From the NCBI GenBank assembly GCA_964438705.1, contig CAYTKQ010000007.1, positions 70,416 to 134,415 on the forward strand: a stretch of 64,000 nucleotides of DNA, read 5' to 3'. The notes below the pieces were generated by a model. That model worked only from the letters and a program-made list of their open reading frames with translations, did no database searches and was not told the DNA's origin. This stretch comes from Christensenella sp964438705 (GTDB lineage Bacteria; Bacillota; Clostridia; Christensenellales; Christensenellaceae). How positions within the stretch are numbered: position 1 is the first letter of the stretch; the number at the start of each line of letters is the position of its first letter. The position numbers and the translations under genes were made by a program. Below, piece after piece: positions 41,801 through 49,711 of this stretch.

Positions 41801-42282
41801 AGGCTGTGGCGACCGCGAAGGGAACGCATGTGCAGCCGGAGGTGGATACCGCGGTGGAACTCGGCGTGCCCGCGTATATCCCCGACCGCTACATCAGCGA
41901 CCAGACGGATAAAATGGACATCTACAAGCTGATCTCCAAAATCAGGACCGTAGCAGATGCAAAGGCGACCGCAAAGGAGGTCGCCGACCGTTACGGCAAG
42001 GTTCCAAAAGAGGTCAACAACCTGATCGTCGCGGCGGCCATCAAAAGCTATGCGTCTGCGGCAGGCATCGCAAGCGTCATCAAAAAGCCGGACGGCATCG
42101 AGCTCAAGTATGCGGAAACGATGAATCCGAATGTAAAGAAACTGTTAAAAATCGTCGGAGAATGCGGAAAAGATGTTATACTGAGACCGTCCACCCCGCC
42201 GGCGATCGTTTACCGCGCCAAGTTTGATACGAACGGTTTTTTGGAATTTCTGGCGGGCTTGAAACTGCGCCGCAGAAAATAG
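38893..42282 (+). CDS. mfd: Transcription-repair coupling factor Mfd
   Basis: 1129 aa. Removes RNA polymerase stalled at DNA damage and recruits UvrA. N-terminal UvrB-homology modules, RNAP-interaction domain (LSPGDFVVHDVHGKGKYLGL), then a RecG-like motor: RLLLGDVGYGKTEVAMRAAM (Walker A), DVIIGTHRLL, IVDEEQRFGV (DEEQ box), LSATPIPRTL, ESGIDIPAVNTIIV and LYQLKGRVGRSDR, and a C-terminal TRCF domain. Start TTG 38893 (AAAGGGATC upstream). Confidence 0.97.
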   Translation: MNDAVSPLIQKSGAFQDVMDDIRGGRLPCSVFGVTPHAKAYFAEAVACAAKRQVLCVTTTEQAAREFAAAAGILFPENEFSLRQAEAKGREEELARVKVMKEAEDITSPVFLSVRAYISKIIPRERFMATCMTLEAGKSYDGEELTAALIKNGYERAGTVYSRGEFARRGEILDLFPPDSKLPLRITFFDDEIESIRPFDSESQRSVGKPVNRYLLPPAREVVLDEEARSRLYSYLEKQENQKLVNTIKTEIEEYGNFENADSFLPAMFSPAFISDYFPGALLIFDDFDRIYTEAKRIIAEFRDMAEELAGEGEAFLVQAESMGELRALMKGREADIIDLAGTKNARLKTVGEADMEMRGAAEYRGRVDMLAKDLVSRTEHGYSVRMFAGGKAQALSDALKELDVIAPVERDMAARLSISDQYVSYGFEIPSGKVLILGANDIYGRLKKTAKTKKRTRAEDDIFSDLSPGDFVVHDVHGKGKYLGLKTLEAGGTVAEYMELEYRGGDKLYIPTAQIDRVQKYIGSEDAPPQLSKLGGREWETAKSKARESALKLAFDLVDLYAQRFESSGHAFSEDTVWQKQFEESFEYEETDGQLESIMEIKKDMESSRVMDRLLLGDVGYGKTEVAMRAAMKAVMDSKQVAVLVPTTLLARQHLKTFRARFRDFPVTIAGISRFSKAKHKQTLEDLRRGKVDVIIGTHRLLSNDVQFNNLGLLIVDEEQRFGVSHKEKIKLLKQSVDVLTLSATPIPRTLEMSLVGIRDMSTLDTPPSMRKQPYSYVMRYSDGLLRDAVMRELARDGQVYFVCRRISEMDKLVADVKRNVPEARVAAAHGQMAESEMERVVGGFIDREYDVLVCTTIIESGIDIPAVNTIIVYEADKFGLSQLYQLKGRVGRSDRSAYAYFTYLGDGTMNETAAKRMAAIREFTQLGSGFKIAMRDLQIRGAGNLLGPEQSGHMASVGYAMYCKLMREAVATAKGTHVQPEVDTAVELGVPAYIPDRYISDQTDKMDIYKLISKIRTVADAKATAKEVADRYGKVPKEVNNLIVAAAIKSYASAAGIASVIKKPDGIELKYAETMNPNVKKLLKIVGECGKDVILRPSTPPAIVYRAKFDTNGFLEFLAGLKLRRRK

Positions 42283-42289
42283 ATTGGCG

Positions 42290-42318
42290 TTGCAAATGCG
42301 AGGGCGTTCTTGTATAAT
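42290..42318 (+). promoter_or_regulatory. Promoter for prsA
   Basis: TTGCAA (42290-42295), 17-bp spacer, TATAAT (42313-42318), about 110 bp before the prsA start. Confidence 0.75.
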
Positions 42319-42425
42319 AAAAAAGTTAGCGGCTTCGGGCCTCTATGGGTTGAGGAAGCAGAAACAGGTAAAACACACACAAAAGATAGACCAGTATTTA
42401 TTTGGAAAGGAACAATGGATCGATT

Positions 42426-43652
42426 ATGAATAAAATCAAAAAAATGATAATAACAGCTGTATGCATCGCGCTGTGCGCGGTGCTTGCCACATCGTGCACG
42501 ATGGTGTCCGTCAATCAGGACAAGGATCGCGCACAGGTGGTGGCGGAGGTGAATGGCACAGCCATCACCAAGGGCGAGGTGCTTGACCAGGTGGATATGA
42601 TGCTGCAAATGTACGGTATGACCCGCGATGCCTTTGTGCAGCAGTATGGCGCGGACGAGTTTACGACGATGAAGGAAAATATGCTTGACTCAGTCGTGCA
42701 GAGCGAGCTTTTGTATCAGCACGCGAAGGCGGACGGCCTTTTAAATGATTCCGAGGAAAACAAGGCGGAAAAGAAGAGCGGGATCGAAGATACCCTTGCG
42801 AGCATGCGCACGAGCATCGAGGAGCAGGTGAACGCCGACGAGACCGTAACGGACAAGGAAGCGGCGATTGAGGATCAGTACAACACCATGGTGGAGTATT
42901 ACGGTTACAAAGACGTGGATAAGGCGGTCGAGAACGCGATCCGTGCAGAAGCCATCAGTGCGGAGACGGATAAACTGAACGGTGAAGTGAGCTACACGGA
43001 AGAGGATGCCAAAAAGGAATACGACACACAGATGGAGACGCAGAAAACGACGATCGAGAACAATCCGTCTGCGTATACGACCTATCAAAGCGCCGGGCTG
43101 GTGGTGTTTGAGCCGGCAAATTCCAAATATGTGAAAAATCTGCTGATCGCTCTGCCGGATGACGTGCAAACGGAGATCAAAACAAAGCGTCAGGGCGGCG
43201 ACGACGCCGGCGCGGACGAGTTGGTGAAGACGGAGCTTGCGAAAATCAAGACGCAGGCCGATGAGGCGCTTGCGCGCGCAAAGGCGGGTGAAGATTTCAA
43301 TGCGCTCATCGAGGAACTGGGCGGCGATCCGGGTATGAAATCGGAGCCCGCAAAAACCGAAGGATATTTTGTGTTTGCCGGCTCGGGTATGGTGGAGCCG
43401 TTTGAGACGGCATCGCTTGCGCTGACCACGCCGGGGCAGATATCCGATCTGGTGCCGACGGATTTCGGCTACCACATCATCCAGTATGTCTCGGAGGGCG
43501 GCGGCGAGGTGCCGTTTGACGATGTGAAGGAAGAGATCATAAAAGACGGACTCTCCACCGCGCAGACAAATCACATGAACGAGACGATCGAGCAGTGGAA
43601 GGGCGCGGAAGACATCAAGACTTACGCGGACAGACTTTCGACGTTCGCATAA
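42426..43652 (+). CDS. prsA: PrsA/SurA-type foldase lipoprotein (parvulin PPIase)
   Basis: 408 aa. Lipoprotein signal: MNKIKKMIITAVCIALCAV then LATSC with the lipobox Cys. SurA-like N-terminal helices (VAEVNGTAITKGEVLDQVDM) and a C-terminal parvulin domain (DEALARAKAGEDFNALIEELGG, FVFAGSGMVEPFETASLAL, ISDLVPTDFGYHIIQYV). It assists folding of exported proteins outside the membrane. The first strong Shine-Dalgarno actually serves a four-codon frame (42415-42429, MDRL) whose stop overlaps this ATG. Confidence 0.93.
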   Translation: MNKIKKMIITAVCIALCAVLATSCTMVSVNQDKDRAQVVAEVNGTAITKGEVLDQVDMMLQMYGMTRDAFVQQYGADEFTTMKENMLDSVVQSELLYQHAKADGLLNDSEENKAEKKSGIEDTLASMRTSIEEQVNADETVTDKEAAIEDQYNTMVEYYGYKDVDKAVENAIRAEAISAETDKLNGEVSYTEEDAKKEYDTQMETQKTTIENNPSAYTTYQSAGLVVFEPANSKYVKNLLIALPDDVQTEIKTKRQGGDDAGADELVKTELAKIKTQADEALARAKAGEDFNALIEELGGDPGMKSEPAKTEGYFVFAGSGMVEPFETASLALTTPGQISDLVPTDFGYHIIQYVSEGGGEVPFDDVKEEIIKDGLSTAQTNHMNETIEQWKGAEDIKTYADRLSTFA

Positions 43653-43665
43653 GGAAGCAAGCCAC

Positions 43666-43701
43666 AAGGACTGTGCCCGTGATGAGGGACAGTCCTTTTT
43701 T
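43666..43701 (+). terminator. Terminator after prsA
   Basis: AAGGACTGTGCCC against GGGACAGTCCTT with one bulge, then six T. Confidence 0.88.
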
Positions 43702-43758
43702 ATTGATTGCCTGTGGCTGATATGTCATGCGGGACCTCAGACAAAACCGCATGGACCA

Positions 43759-43787
43759 TTGCAAAAGTTATCGGAAGCGGATATAAT
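43759..43787 (+). promoter_or_regulatory. Promoter for yabN/mazG
   Basis: TTGCAA (43759-43764), 17-bp spacer, TATAAT (43782-43787), 42 bp before the start. Confidence 0.75.
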
Positions 43788-43829
43788 CTTGTAGAAATGA
43801 GAAGCCCGCAGGGGACGGAAGGAAAACGG

Positions 43830-45269
43830 ATGAGCATTCAAATTGTGGAACTGACGGCGGAATTTGATCTAATGACGCTGCGTGCGGAACAGACGCTAAA
43901 GCAGGCAGATATCGTGTTTTTACAGAGCGACCGCGCAGAGGGGGCGGCGGAGATCATGAAGCTCAATGAAAGCATCGCGACCCTCGACGATTTGTTTGCG
44001 ACGGCGGAGGATTTTGACATCCTATATAAGGAAGGCGCGTTGCGCGCTGCGCAAGAGGCGGAAGGAAAGCGGGTCGCGTTTTGCATTCTGGGGGATGCGG
44101 GCACAAATGGATTTGTGCGCGCGCTTGAAGAAAGCGGCGTGCAGCTGGAATTTGTTTCCGGCGGAGGCAACGTTGCAGCGGCGCTCACTGCGGCGCGGCG
44201 TTTTTTTGTGGTGAATGAATATGAGGTTCTGGATGCGCGCATGCTTGGTGAAACATTTTTTGATACGCAAAGGGCGCTTGTGGTGACGGGCATCGACAAC
44301 GCAAATACGGCGGAGGGCGTGAAATGCGCGCTTGGCGACTATTATGCCGAGGATGTGGAAGGGGTGCTTTACGCGGCGGGACGTGTGAGGCGTGTGAAGC
44401 TTTATGATATGGACAGGGATGTTGCGCTCGGCACGGGCGGCATTCTGATTTTGCCGGGACAGGGGTTGTGCGAAAAGGAGCGATATACGCCGCGCGACCT
44501 CGTGCGCATCATGGCGACGCTGCGCGGGGAAAACGGATGCCCGTGGGATAAAGAGCAAACGCATCAGACCCTGCGGCAGTATCTGCTGGAAGAGGCGTAT
44601 GAGGCAGTGGATGCAATCGACGCGGACGACATATTCGCGCTTTACGACGAACTGGGCGATGTGTTTTTGCAGGTGGTGTTCCACGCGCAGATCGCGCGAG
44701 AATGCGGGGAATTCGATATCGACGACGTGGCGAGCGCGGTATGCGCAAAGATGATCCGCCGCCACCCGCATATTTTCGGGGACGGGAAGGCGAATACCGC
44801 AAAGGAGGTCGTTGCCAATTGGGAGGCAATCAAGCGGGAGGAAAAGCAAAATGAAACTTTTGTTTCCGTATTGCGGGATGTGCCGCGTTCACTCGGCGCG
44901 ATGATGCGCGCCTATAAGCTGCAAAAAAAAGCGTCCGTGATCGGCTTTGACTGGAACGATCCCATGCAGGCTTTTTTGAAGGTGGAAGAAGAACTTGCGG
45001 AATGGAAAGCAGAGCTGGAAACGGGGGCGCACGCCGATATGGAGGAGGAAGCGGGCGACCTTCTGTTTGCGATCATCAACGTATTGAGACTTAAGAAGAC
45101 GAACCCCGAACTGTGCCTGAACAAAACATGTGAAAAATTTATCGAGCGGCTGGAGTTTATGGAAAAAAACACCAAAAGGGAGTTGGGCGAGCTCCCGCTT
45201 TCGGAGCTCGATGAATTGTGGAACCGTGCAAAGCGGGAAAAAGTGGATAAGACAGGCAAAAAATACTGA
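43830..45269 (+). CDS. YabN-like tetrapyrrole-methylase/MazG nucleotide pyrophosphohydrolase
   Basis: 479 aa. The N-terminal ~210 residues look like a degenerate tetrapyrrole (SAM-dependent) methylase fold, as in Bacillus YabN. The C-terminus is a MazG NTP pyrophosphohydrolase: ENGCPWDKEQTHQTLRQYLL, then EEAYEAVDAIDADDIFALYDELGDVFLQVV with the EExxE...ExxD metal motif, and a second repeat (KVEEELAEWKAEL, MEEEAGDLLFAIINVLR). It clears non-canonical NTPs. Start MSIQIVELTAEF at 43830 (GGAAGG seven bases upstream). Confidence 0.92.
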   Translation: MSIQIVELTAEFDLMTLRAEQTLKQADIVFLQSDRAEGAAEIMKLNESIATLDDLFATAEDFDILYKEGALRAAQEAEGKRVAFCILGDAGTNGFVRALEESGVQLEFVSGGGNVAAALTAARRFFVVNEYEVLDARMLGETFFDTQRALVVTGIDNANTAEGVKCALGDYYAEDVEGVLYAAGRVRRVKLYDMDRDVALGTGGILILPGQGLCEKERYTPRDLVRIMATLRGENGCPWDKEQTHQTLRQYLLEEAYEAVDAIDADDIFALYDELGDVFLQVVFHAQIARECGEFDIDDVASAVCAKMIRRHPHIFGDGKANTAKEVVANWEAIKREEKQNETFVSVLRDVPRSLGAMMRAYKLQKKASVIGFDWNDPMQAFLKVEEELAEWKAELETGAHADMEEEAGDLLFAIINVLRLKKTNPELCLNKTCEKFIERLEFMEKNTKRELGELPLSELDELWNRAKREKVDKTGKKY

Positions 45270-45277
45270 AAAATAGG

Positions 45278-45306
45278 TTGATTTATGGCGGTGATTGTAT
45301 TATAAT
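45278..45306 (+). promoter_or_regulatory. Promoter for the HU gene
   Basis: TTGATT (45278-45283), 17-bp spacer, TATAAT (45301-45306). Confidence 0.78.
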
Positions 45307-45373
45307 CATCACAGTGTCAGACCGAGCGGAGTCTATTCGCCGGAATTTAAAAATTATCAAGGAGGGTAAAGTT

Positions 45374-45646
45374 TTGAATAAGACTGAACTCGTAGCTGCG
45401 ATTGCGGCTAAAGCTGGTATTTCTAAGAAGGACGCAGACGCTGCTCTGGGCGCATTTGCGGACAGCATTATTGCGGAAATCAAAAAGGGTGGAAAAGTGC
45501 AGATCGTTGGCTTTGGTACGTTCGAAGCAAGAAAGCGCGCTGCAAGAACGGGCATCAACCCGCAGACAAAGGAGCAGATCAAGATCGCTGCTTCCACGGT
45601 TCCGGCTTTCAAGGCTGGCAAAGCTTTCAAAGACGCCGTAAAATAA
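45374..45646 (+). CDS. hup: HU family DNA-binding protein
   Basis: 90 aa histone-like protein: MNKTELVAAIAAKAGISKKD, then FGTFEARKRAARTGINPQT (the DNA-gripping beta arm with R-x-G-x-N-P) and VPAFKAGKAFKDAVK. Length exactly typical. Start is TTG 45374 with AAGGAGGG upstream. Own promoter and terminator. Confidence 0.97.
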   Translation: MNKTELVAAIAAKAGISKKDADAALGAFADSIIAEIKKGGKVQIVGFGTFEARKRAARTGINPQTKEQIKIAASTVPAFKAGKAFKDAVK

Positions 45647-45663
45647 GTTAAGAAAACAATGAG

Positions 45664-45693
45664 AGCATTCGCAGTTCTGCGAGTGCTTTTTTT
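45664..45693 (+). terminator. Terminator after the HU gene
   Basis: AGCATTCGCA pairs with TGCGAGTGCT (one G-T pair) around a GTTC loop, then a run of seven T. Confidence 0.88.
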
Positions 45694-45702
45694 GTATTCT
45701 CA

Positions 45703-45731
45703 TTGAATGTTCCAATGAAAAAAGATATAAT
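45703..45731 (+). promoter_or_regulatory. Promoter for rqcP-ispDF
   Basis: TTGAAT (45703-45708), 17-bp spacer, TATAAT (45726-45731). Confidence 0.75.
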
Positions 45732-45763
45732 AAACATATCTATGGATTCAAGGAGAAGAAACG

Positions 45764-46006
45764 TTGAGACTGGATAAATATTTGAAAGTTTCGCGGCTGA
45801 TCAAGCGCCGCACGGTGGCGCAGTCGGCATGTGGCGGCGGGCGCGTGCTGGTGAACGGGACGGAGAGAAAACCGGGCTATGCCGTGAAAATCGGGGACGA
45901 AATCACCATTGAGTTTGGTTCAAAGCCCCTGCGCGTACGGGTCATGGCGCTCGTGGAGACGACGAAGAAGCAGGAAGCCGACGGAATGTACGAGGTCATA
46001 GAGTAA
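45764..46006 (+). CDS. rqcP: RqcP/YabO-like S4-domain RNA-binding protein
   Basis: 80 aa S4 protein: RLDKYLKVSRLIKRRTVAQ, GGRVLVNGTERKPGYAVKIGDEITIEFG. In Bacillus, RqcP works with RqcH to add alanine tails to stalled nascent chains on the 50S subunit. Start is TTG 45764 with AAGGAG upstream. The neighbourhood yabN-HU-rqcP is conserved. It precedes ispDF by 2 bp. Confidence 0.9.
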   Translation: MRLDKYLKVSRLIKRRTVAQSACGGGRVLVNGTERKPGYAVKIGDEITIEFGSKPLRVRVMALVETTKKQEADGMYEVIE

Positions 46007-46008
46007 CG

Positions 46009-47057
46009 ATGAAAATTTGTGCGATCATCCTTGCGGCGGGCAGCGGCCGGCGCATGCAGATGGATATGAACAAGGTTTTGATCAAGTTCGACGAACAGAG
46101 CGCTGTGGTGCGGTGCTTAAAGACGTTTGAAGCGACGGGTCTTGTCTCTGACTTCATCGTGGTGTGCCGGGATGAGGAACGCAAAACGATGGAGCGCAAG
46201 GCGGCGAAATACTTGAAGGATGTACGCTGCATTTTTTGCGCGGGCGGCAAGGAACGGCAGGATTCTGTAAGAAACGCGCTTGCGCTTGTTCCGTCAGGGA
46301 CGGACATTGTGATGGTGCACGATGCGGCGCGCTGTTTTGTGACGGAGCGCATCGTGCGCGATTGTGCGGCGAGCGCGATCCGCTGCGGAAGCGGCGTGGT
46401 GGCGATTCCGGCGACGGATACCATCAAGCGCGTGACACGCGGCGTGGTGGAAGAAACGCTGCCGCGCGAGGAGCTTGTGTGCGTGCAAACGCCGCAGGCG
46501 TTTTCCTATGACCTGATCATGAAGGCATACAAGCAGGCGGCCGAGGATGGATTTTTTGGCACGGATGACGCATCGCTCGTGGAGCGGGTGTGCGGCGAGG
46601 TGCACATTGTGGAGGGCTCACCCGACAACATCAAGATCACAACCAAGGCGGATGTGCAGCAGGGGAACGATATCGCGAGTAAGCAGCGGGAAACGGACAT
46701 CCGCATTGGCAACGGTTTTGATATGCATGCGTTCGGGCAGGACAGAAGGCTGATATTGGGCGGCGTGGAAATCCCGTTTGAATCCGGGCTGCTTGGGCAT
46801 TCGGATGCGGACGTGCTGGTGCACGCCATCATGGATGCGCTTTTGGGCGCGGCGCGCATGGGCGACATCGGCGGTCTGTTTCCGGACACGGACCCCAAAT
46901 ACAAAGGGATCAGCTCCATCGCGCTTTTAAAAGAGGTGGGCGCCCTGCTGCGCAAATACGGTTATCGCGTGGTGAACATAGACAGCACGCTCATTATGCA
47001 AAAGCCCAAGGTGATGGCCTACCGGGACTCTATGGTGGAAAACATAGCGGATGCGCT
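46009..47057 (+). CDS. ispDF: Fused IspD-IspF (MEP pathway), truncated by the gap
   Basis: The first ~230 residues are IspD, the CTP-dependent MEP cytidylyltransferase (IILAAGSGRRMQMDMNKVLI, FCAGGKERQDSVRNAL, VHDAARCFV, TPQAF, GTDDASLVE). Then IspF, MEcPP synthase, starting RIGNGFDMHAFGQ (metal Asp/His), LGHSDADVLVHAIMDALLGA, GDIGGLFPDTDPKY. Natural IspDF fusions are known. The final ~40 residues of IspF lie in or beyond the run of N at 47058. The ATG lies 2 bp after rqcP. Confidence 0.95.
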
Positions 47058-47157
47058 NNNNNNNNNNNNNNNNNNNNNNNNNNNNNNNNNNNNNNNNNNN
47101 NNNNNNNNNNNNNNNNNNNNNNNNNNNNNNNNNNNNNNNNNNNNNNNNNNNNNNNNN
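47058..47157. other. Scaffold gap of 100 N
   Basis: Exactly 100 N, a standard placeholder for a gap of unknown size. A frame reads through by coincidence and joins ispDF to the next gene; that join is not real evidence of a fusion. Confidence 0.98.
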
Positions 47158-48234
47158 CTCGCGATTATTTTTTTCGGATTCCCGCTGATTGAGGATTTGC
47201 TGAAGGGCGTGGATCCTTCGCTTCGCTATCAGCCGAAGATCGAGGCGAAGTTCGAAGAGGAAGAGGCCATAAAGCCGGCGGCGATCGAATCGCAGGAAAT
47301 CTATACGGATAAAGAATACCGGCTGAAAAACGAGCCGTATATCGACGGCGACAACATTATTTTCACCACACAGGAGCAGCGCAATTCGCTGGGCGCAATG
47401 GACGGTGTGGCAATTTTCAACACGAAGACAGGGGAGACGCGGCTGCTCGAGCATGTGGAAAAGAAATACGATCAGCTTGTTACGCCCGTTTTATCGGGCA
47501 GCATCGCCGTTTATATCGACAGCTTAAAAGGCGGCGGGGGGCGTATCCTTGGCTACGATCTGGAAAAGGATGAGCAGTTTCTGATCAAGGAGTTTGCGTA
47601 TGCGCAGCCGCAGCTTGCTTTGAGCGGCGACCGCCTTGCGTTCATGCAGTGGGCGGGAGAGACCACGCAGCGCATTTATGTATATGATGTAAAGACACGC
47701 GAAGCGGCGACGGTCCGCCTTTACGAGGATGAGAGCGTACGCTGCTCGGATGTGGATATTTCAGACAACGATTTGGTGTGGGCGGAAAAGGATGCAAAAG
47801 GCAATAGTGTCTTGAAGCGTGTCATATTTTTGGAAGACGGTACGTCCAAATACGAAAGCTATGATTTGGGAAACGCGGTATACCGGCCCAAAACAAATGG
47901 AAAAAGCATCGTTTTCAGCACGGAGGAATACAGCAAGGCGGCGCCGCTGATGATCTCGACCGGGGGTGCCGCGCCAACAAAGCTTGCGGACGGCGTGTTC
48001 GATTACGGGATCGGCGATCATTTTGCGGCCTATACGAAGAATGAACAGGTTTACGTGGCGTATACCAATTCGCCGGAGACGGAGCAGGTGACGAACGAGG
48101 TGACGAAAAACCTTCTCGCGTCCGTGAACCAGAACGGCGTGTGTTACTACGATACGACGGACAAGGAAGTCAAAAAAGAAAAAATATCGATTGTGGACGA
48201 CGTAGTGAAGTATGCTTATGTGCCGGGTGCATAA
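47158..48234 (+). CDS. Membrane-anchored beta-propeller-like protein (5' end missing)
   Basis: 358 codons remain. Begins within a hydrophobic anchor (LAIIFFGFPLIEDLL), then a linker and several repeats of the type DGDNIIFTTQEQ, LSGSIAVYIDS, ALSGDRLAFMQWAG, ISDNDLVWAEKD, TNGKSIVFSTEE, GDHFAAYTKNEQ, which look like blades of a TolB-like beta-propeller facing outward. Function unknown. It stops 17 bp before radA. The start is lost in the gap. Confidence 0.75.
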   Translation, partial: LAIIFFGFPLIEDLLKGVDPSLRYQPKIEAKFEEEEAIKPAAIESQEIYTDKEYRLKNEPYIDGDNIIFTTQEQRNSLGAMDGVAIFNTKTGETRLLEHVEKKYDQLVTPVLSGSIAVYIDSLKGGGGRILGYDLEKDEQFLIKEFAYAQPQLALSGDRLAFMQWAGETTQRIYVYDVKTREAATVRLYEDESVRCSDVDISDNDLVWAEKDAKGNSVLKRVIFLEDGTSKYESYDLGNAVYRPKTNGKSIVFSTEEYSKAAPLMISTGGAAPTKLADGVFDYGIGDHFAAYTKNEQVYVAYTNSPETEQVTNEVTKNLLASVNQNGVCYYDTTDKEVKKEKISIVDDVVKYAYVPGA

Positions 48235-48251
48235 CCGGCGGAGGAGAGAGC

Positions 48252-49601
48252 GTGGCAAAAAGTAAAACGCAGTTTATCTGCGGAGAATGCGGATACGCGA
48301 GCGGAAAATGGTCGGGACAGTGCCCGTCCTGCGAAAGCTGGAACTCCATGGTGGAGGAGCTTGTGGTCGCACAGCCCATGGGCAAGGCGAAAAGCGCCGC
48401 TCTGCCCGGACATATCGTGACCTTCGATAAGATACCCGAGGAATCGGGCAGGCGCTTTGCCACGGGCATCGAGGAATTTGACCGCGTGCTCGGCGGCGGC
48501 GTGGTGCCGGGGGGCGTATGCCTTGCGGGCGGAGAGCCGGGGATCGGCAAATCCACGCTCTTTTTGCAGGTGGCCAAAAAGCTGACGGAATATGGAAACG
48601 TGCTGTACGTTTCGGGAGAGGAATCTCCTTCGCAGATCAAAATGCGCGCGAAGCGCCTCGGCGTGGAGGAAAACATTTATATGATGGCGGAGACCGAGGC
48701 GGGCAGCATCCTTGCGGGGGTGGAGCAGCTTGCGCCGAAGTTTTTGATCGTGGATTCCATACAGACATTATATGACGCGAACCTTTCGTCCGCGCCGGGC
48801 AGCGTGGCGCAGGTGCGCGGCTGTGCATCGCGCATCACGCAGACTGCAAAGCAAATGGGCATGGCGGTGTTCATCATCGGGCATGTGACCAAAGAAGGCG
48901 CGCTTGCGGGCCCGCGCGTTTTGGAGCATATTGTGGACACGGTGCTCTATTTTGAAGGAGAGCGCACGTCGAATCTGCGCATCCTGCGCGCTGTGAAAAA
49001 CCGTTTTGGCTCCACGGACGAGATCGGTGTGTTTGAAATGCGGGATGTGGGCATGGTGGAGGTCAAAAACCCAACCATGCTGTTTGAGGACGATTTTGCG
49101 CAGGACATGAGCGGCGTGGCGGTCTTTGCGGCGACGCAGGGTACGCGTCCCATGCTGCTGGAGATACAGGCGCTGTGCGCCCATACACAGCTCAACATCC
49201 CGCGCAGGCTGTGTTCGGGCATCGATCAGAACCGGCTGTATATGATTTGTGCCGTTTTGGAAAAAAAGATTGGCTTAAAGCTGTATCAGCAGGATATTTT
49301 TGTGAATGTTGCGGGCGGCATCCGCGTGGGGGAACACGCGGCGGACCTTGCGATGGCGGTGGCCATCGTATCCTCCCTGCGCAACCTGAGCGCGCCGCGC
49401 TGCATGGCATTCATTGGAGAGATTGGCTTATCCGGAGAGATCCGTCATGTGGCACAGGTGGGCAAACGCATCGCGGAATGTGCCAAAATGGGGATAGACA
49501 CCGTGTTTGTGCCCAAAAACAGCTTGGAAAAGGGAATGGATTATAAGATAAAGGTCGAAGGCGTGAGCACGCTTTTTGATGTACTTGCCAAAGTTTTTTG
49601 A
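48252..49601 (+). CDS. radA: DNA repair protein RadA
   Basis: 449 aa. N-terminal C4 zinc finger (CGECGYASGKWSGQCPSC), RecA-like ATPase with GEPGIGKSTL (Walker A), LIVDSIQTLYD (Walker B), the RadA-specific KNRFG motif, and a C-terminal Lon-like domain (GIRVGEHAADLAMAVAI). It drives branch migration in recombination. Start is GTG 48252 (GAGGAGAG upstream). In Bacillus disA lies between radA and yacL; here yacL follows directly. Confidence 0.96.
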   Translation: MAKSKTQFICGECGYASGKWSGQCPSCESWNSMVEELVVAQPMGKAKSAALPGHIVTFDKIPEESGRRFATGIEEFDRVLGGGVVPGGVCLAGGEPGIGKSTLFLQVAKKLTEYGNVLYVSGEESPSQIKMRAKRLGVEENIYMMAETEAGSILAGVEQLAPKFLIVDSIQTLYDANLSSAPGSVAQVRGCASRITQTAKQMGMAVFIIGHVTKEGALAGPRVLEHIVDTVLYFEGERTSNLRILRAVKNRFGSTDEIGVFEMRDVGMVEVKNPTMLFEDDFAQDMSGVAVFAATQGTRPMLLEIQALCAHTQLNIPRRLCSGIDQNRLYMICAVLEKKIGLKLYQQDIFVNVAGGIRVGEHAADLAMAVAIVSSLRNLSAPRCMAFIGEIGLSGEIRHVAQVGKRIAECAKMGIDTVFVPKNSLEKGMDYKIKVEGVSTLFDVLAKVF

Positions 49602-49711
49602 TTTTTTTAAGATCTGTTCATGAAAAGGACATAAATAAGTATTAAAATAGAAAAAGACTGCCGAAAGGCATATTTGATATCAAAATCAACTGAATAAAGG
49701 AAGGAGACAGT

